Source of the DNA: Chromera velia
Taxonomy: Eukaryota; Sar; Chromeraceae
Assembly (NCBI GenBank): GCA_018398765.1
Contig: JAHBMJ010004996.1
Location: 1 to 64,000, forward strand
Direction: 5' to 3'
DNA length: 64,000 bases
The position numbers were made by a program, and so were the translations under genes. The notes under the pieces were generated by a model. It saw only the letters and a program-made list of their open reading frames with translations. It was not told the origin of the DNA and did no database searches. The stretch's first letter is position 1, and every line of letters starts with the position of its first letter. Positions 62,401 through 64,000 of the stretch are shown piece after piece.

Positions 62401-63571
62401 TTGAGACCTCGGGGGATGCGTCAGTGAGGGTGAAGCTGTCACTCGCACCCCTGCCTCCAGTAAGATATCCCCCGTCCATCACCCCTGCCTGTCCCGGAAA
62501 GGACCGGCGTCGAAATTTAAAAGATGCATCAAACTCCCCGCCTTCATTCTCGTCTTCGCTACCTGACTCAAACACAATTTCTGCCTCCTCGCTATCGGAC
62601 GAATCCCGGGTGTCCAGGTACACACGAGAGACAGAGAAGGCAGGAGTGGCACTTGAAGACCCTGCAGCCAGGCCGGAGGACTGTCGGACAAACGACCGGC
62701 CCGAGAAGGACGGGGGCTGAGAGGGTGACTGGGCGTTTGGGGTGCGTTCGCGCACTGCACGTCCATTAGAACGCACCTTCCGAGCTCGAGGGGGCCACTT
62801 AGGCCGTAACTTTTCCATCAGACGCTCCACAAAACGAGGACTCTCGTACGAGGCAAAATGGGGTGGGAGGGCACGCAGACGATTCCACATGTTCTCCTGT
62901 TCTTCGAGCGGGTCCTGAGACCTTGCACTCTCCTCTGGAAGCAGCCCGGTTCCCCATCCTGAAATTTCCCATGCGGGATTTTCCCCGGGCTTCTCACCCT
63001 GCAAAGCTTGCGCTTCTGCTGAGACAGATCCTTCTGTCTGGACGGGGGGAACACCGGCAGCAGATGGGGGTGGGGGGACAACGCTGAGTTGAGGGGAGTT
63101 GTCGACGTATGGAGCCATAGTGGCCGGAAGCTCAAAGAGACTGCGCCAGGTCTTGTCGACATGCTGCGCGAGTCGTGTGATAGTTGCGTTGAACGAGTTG
63201 ATCCCCTGCAGTCTTACATGCAAGACACATGTGAGTGGTGATTGCTGAAGGACGTAAAAAAGAGCTTGTTTTTCTTGCAGGACGAGTGACTGCATGGATG
63301 GAATGGACAATTGCAGGTGTGGCGTTTCGGCCCCCTTCCCCTCGATTGGCGTGATCGTCGGCTTCTTCGCACGCACGGTGTGGTTGCAGAATCGTAACTC
63401 TGTTGGCTTGGCCTGGGAAACTGCGACAAGCCGATTCCCTTTTCTGCATACCTCATGCACGCCCGTCTGTCCCCAGCACTGACCTGAGCTCGCACGTTTC
63501 TGTGTGCCTTGAGTTTCTCCGTTGCAGCCGGAAGTTTAGACTCGACAGTCTCCTCAGTTGCGTGAGACCAC
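24454..63571 (-). CDS. Giant divergent dynein heavy chain, about 30 exons, 5' end outside the window
   Basis: Exons listed 5' to 3': 63571-63484, 63443-58752, 58346-58250, 57851-57810, about 57719-57636, 57570-57512, 57256-56812, 56669-56053, 55604-54308, 53866-53640, 53366-53253, 52882-52552, 52457-51045, 50860-50124, 49944-49813, 49745-48446, 48060-47722, 47424-46855, 46609-46186, a tentative one near 45866-45830, 45771-45417, 44650-44129, 43787-43082, 42629-42050, 41860-41333, 40907-40410, 40112-38809, 38199-33752, 33503-29605 and 28674-24454. All are GT-AG, and phases agree at nearly every junction. Coding length is about 30 kb, more than twice a normal heavy chain. Linker, AAA1-AAA6, stalk and C-terminal domain follow in canonical order (see the domain entries). 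Dyneins walk on microtubules by ATP hydrolysis at AAA1, but here AAA1 lacks its nucleotide motifs. A distant DNHD1-like or axonemal-class relative is possible; the class is not resolved. One or two more upstream exons, such as 63830-63792, may belong. Confidence 0.88.
29129..29466. repeat. (GT)n / GCATGTATGT satellite in a dynein intron
   Basis: About 340 bp of alternating TG, interspersed with TGCATGTATGTATG units and one GCGCGCGCGC block near 29430, lie inside the intron 28675-29604. The tract creates spurious Thr-His and Cys-Val repeat ORFs. Alternating purine-pyrimidine DNA of this length can adopt Z form. Confidence 0.92.
29605..38199 (-). other. Dynein domain: AAA5-AAA6 neck and AAA6, greatly expanded
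   Basis: Exons 38199-33752 and 33503-29605 (about 2,780 codons) cover a segment that normally needs several hundred. The start AIDKKLAKLRENEGRLLNQR and the helix ending ALSPRVFWTLFSVAA match the neck before AAA6. LALAVCPRLFASSADAFAESVF matches the family LRPDR...F region, RGALVVVFSPHSL the family GxWVxLQNCHL, and APKFQVFFVPSEIPGSGASLP across the intron the family FRLWLTSxPxxxFP. Between them lie Ser/Pro/Gly/Glu-rich insertions, one poly-Ala run (about 30.92 kb) and long unaligned helices. Confidence 0.72.
38240..38463. repeat. Five tandem copies of a 45-bp unit in a dynein intron
   Basis: Copies begin at 38240, 38285, 38330, 38375 and 38420, with unit AATTTAGACAGACAGATGAT plus 25 further bases, nearly identical. 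They lie inside the intron 38200-38808. The unit is a multiple of three, so a 15-residue repeat (DSFQTCIICLSK plus three residues) is open on the minus strand, but splice phases exclude it from the coding sequence. Confidence 0.92.
38809..40907 (-). other. Dynein domain: AAA5
   Basis: Exons 40907-40410 and 40112-38809. The start GDSAMCALYVTLLTPLLPQHRDAF matches the family GDVLLAAAFISYLGPF-x3-YR, and LRWPLFFDPHGVAVDWLRG across the intron matches RWPLMIDPQGQAxxWI. Later, ISLILSGDDIADVDLNVRLFF matches the family strand ending in FRLYL. AAA5 never hydrolyses ATP in known dyneins. The Lys/Arg/Gly-rich segment around 39.65-39.75 kb (REREKDARRS) is an insertion. Confidence 0.82.
41333..43787 (-). 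other. Dynein domain: stalk coiled coil and microtubule-binding region
   Basis: Exons 43787-43082, 42629-42050 and 41860-41333, with matching phases. CC1 begins at about INLERIFRERVRALRDQRAE and continues through RAETRLQQAPSVLEKAKF and SIAQMKQILKKIDKAAP, the family position before the binding domain. The tip is short and acidic (SPDDDEEGEV) with SRLIDFKFSSRLADLSEE, and the family S-x-A-x3-L-x2-W-V motif is not visible. CC2 returns with EKADGQLKLATEEAEDL and ends with LQSARRLTAESGEERTRWE, a good match to the family RAEKLISGLGGEKTRWE. The coiled coil is preserved while the microtubule-contact segment is not. Confidence 0.8.
43787..45771 (-). other. Dynein domain: AAA4, P-loop lost
   Basis: Exon 45771-45417 begins EVPEIAKDVMMLSRHIARSR, matching the family AIEHVCRISRIL stretch. 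At the P-loop position (family [20 protein letters not shown]) it reads VQTGKLIWYTKRTSRARFV (about 45687-45628), which lacks Gly-x4-Gly-Lys. The strand MEFVSIP and the helix NLQVLHELC (family EDINNLLNSGEV) follow. Exon 44650-44129 joins in phase and gives HLYAYVPEDIKEM and RFFLLVISDDV (family NLHVVLCMSPVG). A small exon between 46186 and 45771 (tentatively 45866-45830, RKMYRQVKREV) is needed by phase. Confidence 0.72.
45028..45064. repeat. (GGGA)n purine microsatellite in a dynein intron
   Basis: GGGAGGGA/GAGAGGGA units lie in the intron 44651-45416 between the two AAA4 exons. No exon is visible in the rest of that intron. Confidence 0.85.
46186..49944 (-). other. Dynein domain: AAA3 with intact Walker A and B
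   Basis: Exons 49944-49813, 49745-48446, 48060-47722, 47424-46855 and 46609-46186. Walker A is SLLGPPASGKSS (about 49609-49586). The family NFSAQTTANQ strand appears as RQLTANFFACSQ. Walker B is HVIILDDLHCAP (about 49156-49139), matching IFVDDLNMP. SFGVQEHFAPG follows. The lid is seen as IISTNVTHLLYG. Low-complexity insertions include poly-Gln before the 160th residue and a poly-Ala run (about 46.93-46.98 kb). The intron between 49813 and 49745 is only 67 bases, the shortest seen in this gene. Confidence 0.82.
46823..46824. other. Two ambiguous bases in a dynein intron
   Basis: NN occurs in the intron 46610-46854, so the coding sequence is not affected. Confidence 0.95.
50124..53866 (-). other. 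Dynein domain: AAA2 with intact P-loop
   Basis: Exons 53866-53640, 53366-53253, 52882-52552, 52457-51045 and 50860-50124. The Walker A is GCIVLGAPGTGKTSAVR at about 53287-53264. The Walker-B-like strand is HALVVVDGELSALG (about 52091), matching the family WVVFDGDVDALW, and LSPRMLADFGICSF matches SPATVSRCGMVY, though the family Arg is missing. The 50860-50124 exon carries Lys/Glu- and Ser-rich insertions and ends with SIFGLVISDDLWDLL, near the AAA2/AAA3 border. An acidic insertion (EEGDDEDEG) follows the start of the 52457 exon. Confidence 0.8.
54308..57256 (-). other. Dynein domain: AAA1, degenerate
   Basis: Exons 57256-56812, 56669-56053 and 55604-54308. The linker end (DAFAWATLMRHYYK, family W-x-x-QLRYYW) leads into EEYLINHGTTVV and SFFCLTRALARRDEAAL, which align with the family block that ends in the P-loop. 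Where GPAGTGKTET should stand (about 56357-56325) the sequence reads LLPAGGVDGTASFQDA, with no Gly-Lys-Thr/Ser. Where Walker B should stand (family GAWGCFDEFNRI) it reads GAWVNFRIRSTV (about 56201), with no Asp-Glu. The second half is well aligned: RLPSHLLGVCRPVAVVHP and AESYILTEG match the family ELPDNLKALFRPVAMM...ILFSEGF. The fold is thus retained but the main ATP site is not. Confidence 0.8.
57479..57511. repeat. (CACT)n microsatellite beside a dynein splice donor
   Basis: CACTCACTCACT runs right up to the donor of the exon 57570-57512. On the minus strand the intron begins GTAGGTGAG followed by AGTG repeats. Confidence 0.8.
57512..63571 (-). other. Dynein domain: tail end and linker (DHC_N2 region)
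   Basis: The 4.7-kb exon 63443-58752 holds the end of the tail, then the linker. Canonical linker landmarks are recognisable in order: VRCLRNSALRPRHW (family pattern L-RNPALR-RHW), FEEISERATKESIIEAQL, ENVWEGQKMWIAMRALF (family W-x-VQ-x-WMYLE-x-IF), IWNRRLSPMLRP, PAMCRLTDFEVLSLIG (family PRFYFLSNDELLEIL) and LPEITKCFPGI (family HLRKCFENI). Small exons follow: 58346-58250 with FIGRPCEFVAFPEPVSV (family MxSxEGExVxF) and 57851-57810. Low-complexity insertions break the earlier part, for example Ser/Asp/Glu-rich blocks near 62.5 and 61.5 kb. The exact joint 57719 to 57570 is the weakest splice in this region. Confidence 0.85.
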
Positions 63572-64000
63572 CTGCATGCGTCAAGAAACAGGAAGGATTT
63601 GAAGGCTTGGTTGGATGCACTACGGGCATCGAACACAGGACAGACAGTTGAGACGAGAGAGCTTTTGGGTCTCCAAGAGCAGGGAAGGGGAAAAGAGGGA
63701 TGGCCAAGTGGGACGGGCAAATGAAAAAGCGCTCAGTAGAATTTTTTGCGTGCCATGTCGACCGCCAATCTGTTGTCCATCCAATACTCACAAGCAGTAC
63801 ACCAATGTATGTATTCTTGTGACGGTATTTCTGTCACACAGGTTGCGATTCCTCCGCTTGTTGGTTGGAGAAACGCAGACCAAGAAGCCAAAAGGAATTG
63901 AGAAGGGTGGGGGGGGAAGAAGGAGATCATACGAACGCTAGAGCAGGGGGAAAAACCAAAAAGAGGCCGGTTGAATGAGGGGATGAATGTGTGAAAAAAA

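Noticed and set aside
1-64000. tRNA, rRNA or other structured RNA genes
   Set aside because: No cloverleaf, rRNA-like or other recognisable RNA segment was seen on reading either strand; a covariance search was not possible.

Overview
The window looks like nuclear DNA of an intron-rich alveolate protist. GT-AG introns split almost every gene, and coding DNA has mid-range GC. Proteins carry long Ser/Pro/Glu-rich insertions. Microsatellites are dense, and the palindrome GCATGC is frequent, often right at 3' splice sites. A chromerid such as Chromera velia fits best; this is an inference from style, not a match to a known sequence. All coding calls below were built by joining reading frames across splice sites with matching intron phase.

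Layout, left to right. (1) 62-1329, minus: 5' part of a gene for a secretory or membrane protein. (2) About 2.35-7.98 kb, plus: a multi-exon gene of unknown function. (3) 8.1-9.56 kb: an AT-rich gene-free island. (4) 9849-13209, minus: a nine-exon gene for a 337-residue protein with C-terminal Cys/His zinc-binding motifs; its last intron is built from a 58-bp tandem repeat. (5) 13605-16278, plus: a two-exon thiamine-phosphate synthase/TenI-like gene, divergent from gene 4. (6) About 16.5-23.77 kb, plus: a decayed LINE-type retrotransposon with a Ser-rich and Cys-rich 5' part, an endonuclease domain, a reverse transcriptase and a terminal zinc knuckle. It is followed by a second AT-rich stretch. 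(7) 24454-63571 and beyond the right edge, minus: one enormous dynein heavy chain gene of about 30 exons, filling about 60% of the window.

The dynein gene is the most remarkable object. Tail/linker, AAA1-AAA6, stalk and C-terminal domain occur in canonical order, with intron phases agreeing at nearly every junction. About 30 kb of coding sequence (about 10,000 residues) lies in the window although the 5' end is missing; ordinary heavy chains have about 4,500 residues in total. AAA1, normally the main motor ATPase, has no recognisable Walker A or Walker B. AAA4 also lacks a P-loop. AAA2 (GAPGTGKT) and AAA3 (GPPASGKS, IILDDL) keep theirs. The C-terminal half is inflated by low-complexity insertions and ends in a long acidic tail. 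It is therefore a dynein-like protein whose ATP use, if any, has moved away from AAA1.

Except for the dynein and the TenI-like gene, functions are not recognised. Exon borders at the 5' ends of genes 1 and 2 and at a few dynein introns are uncertain.
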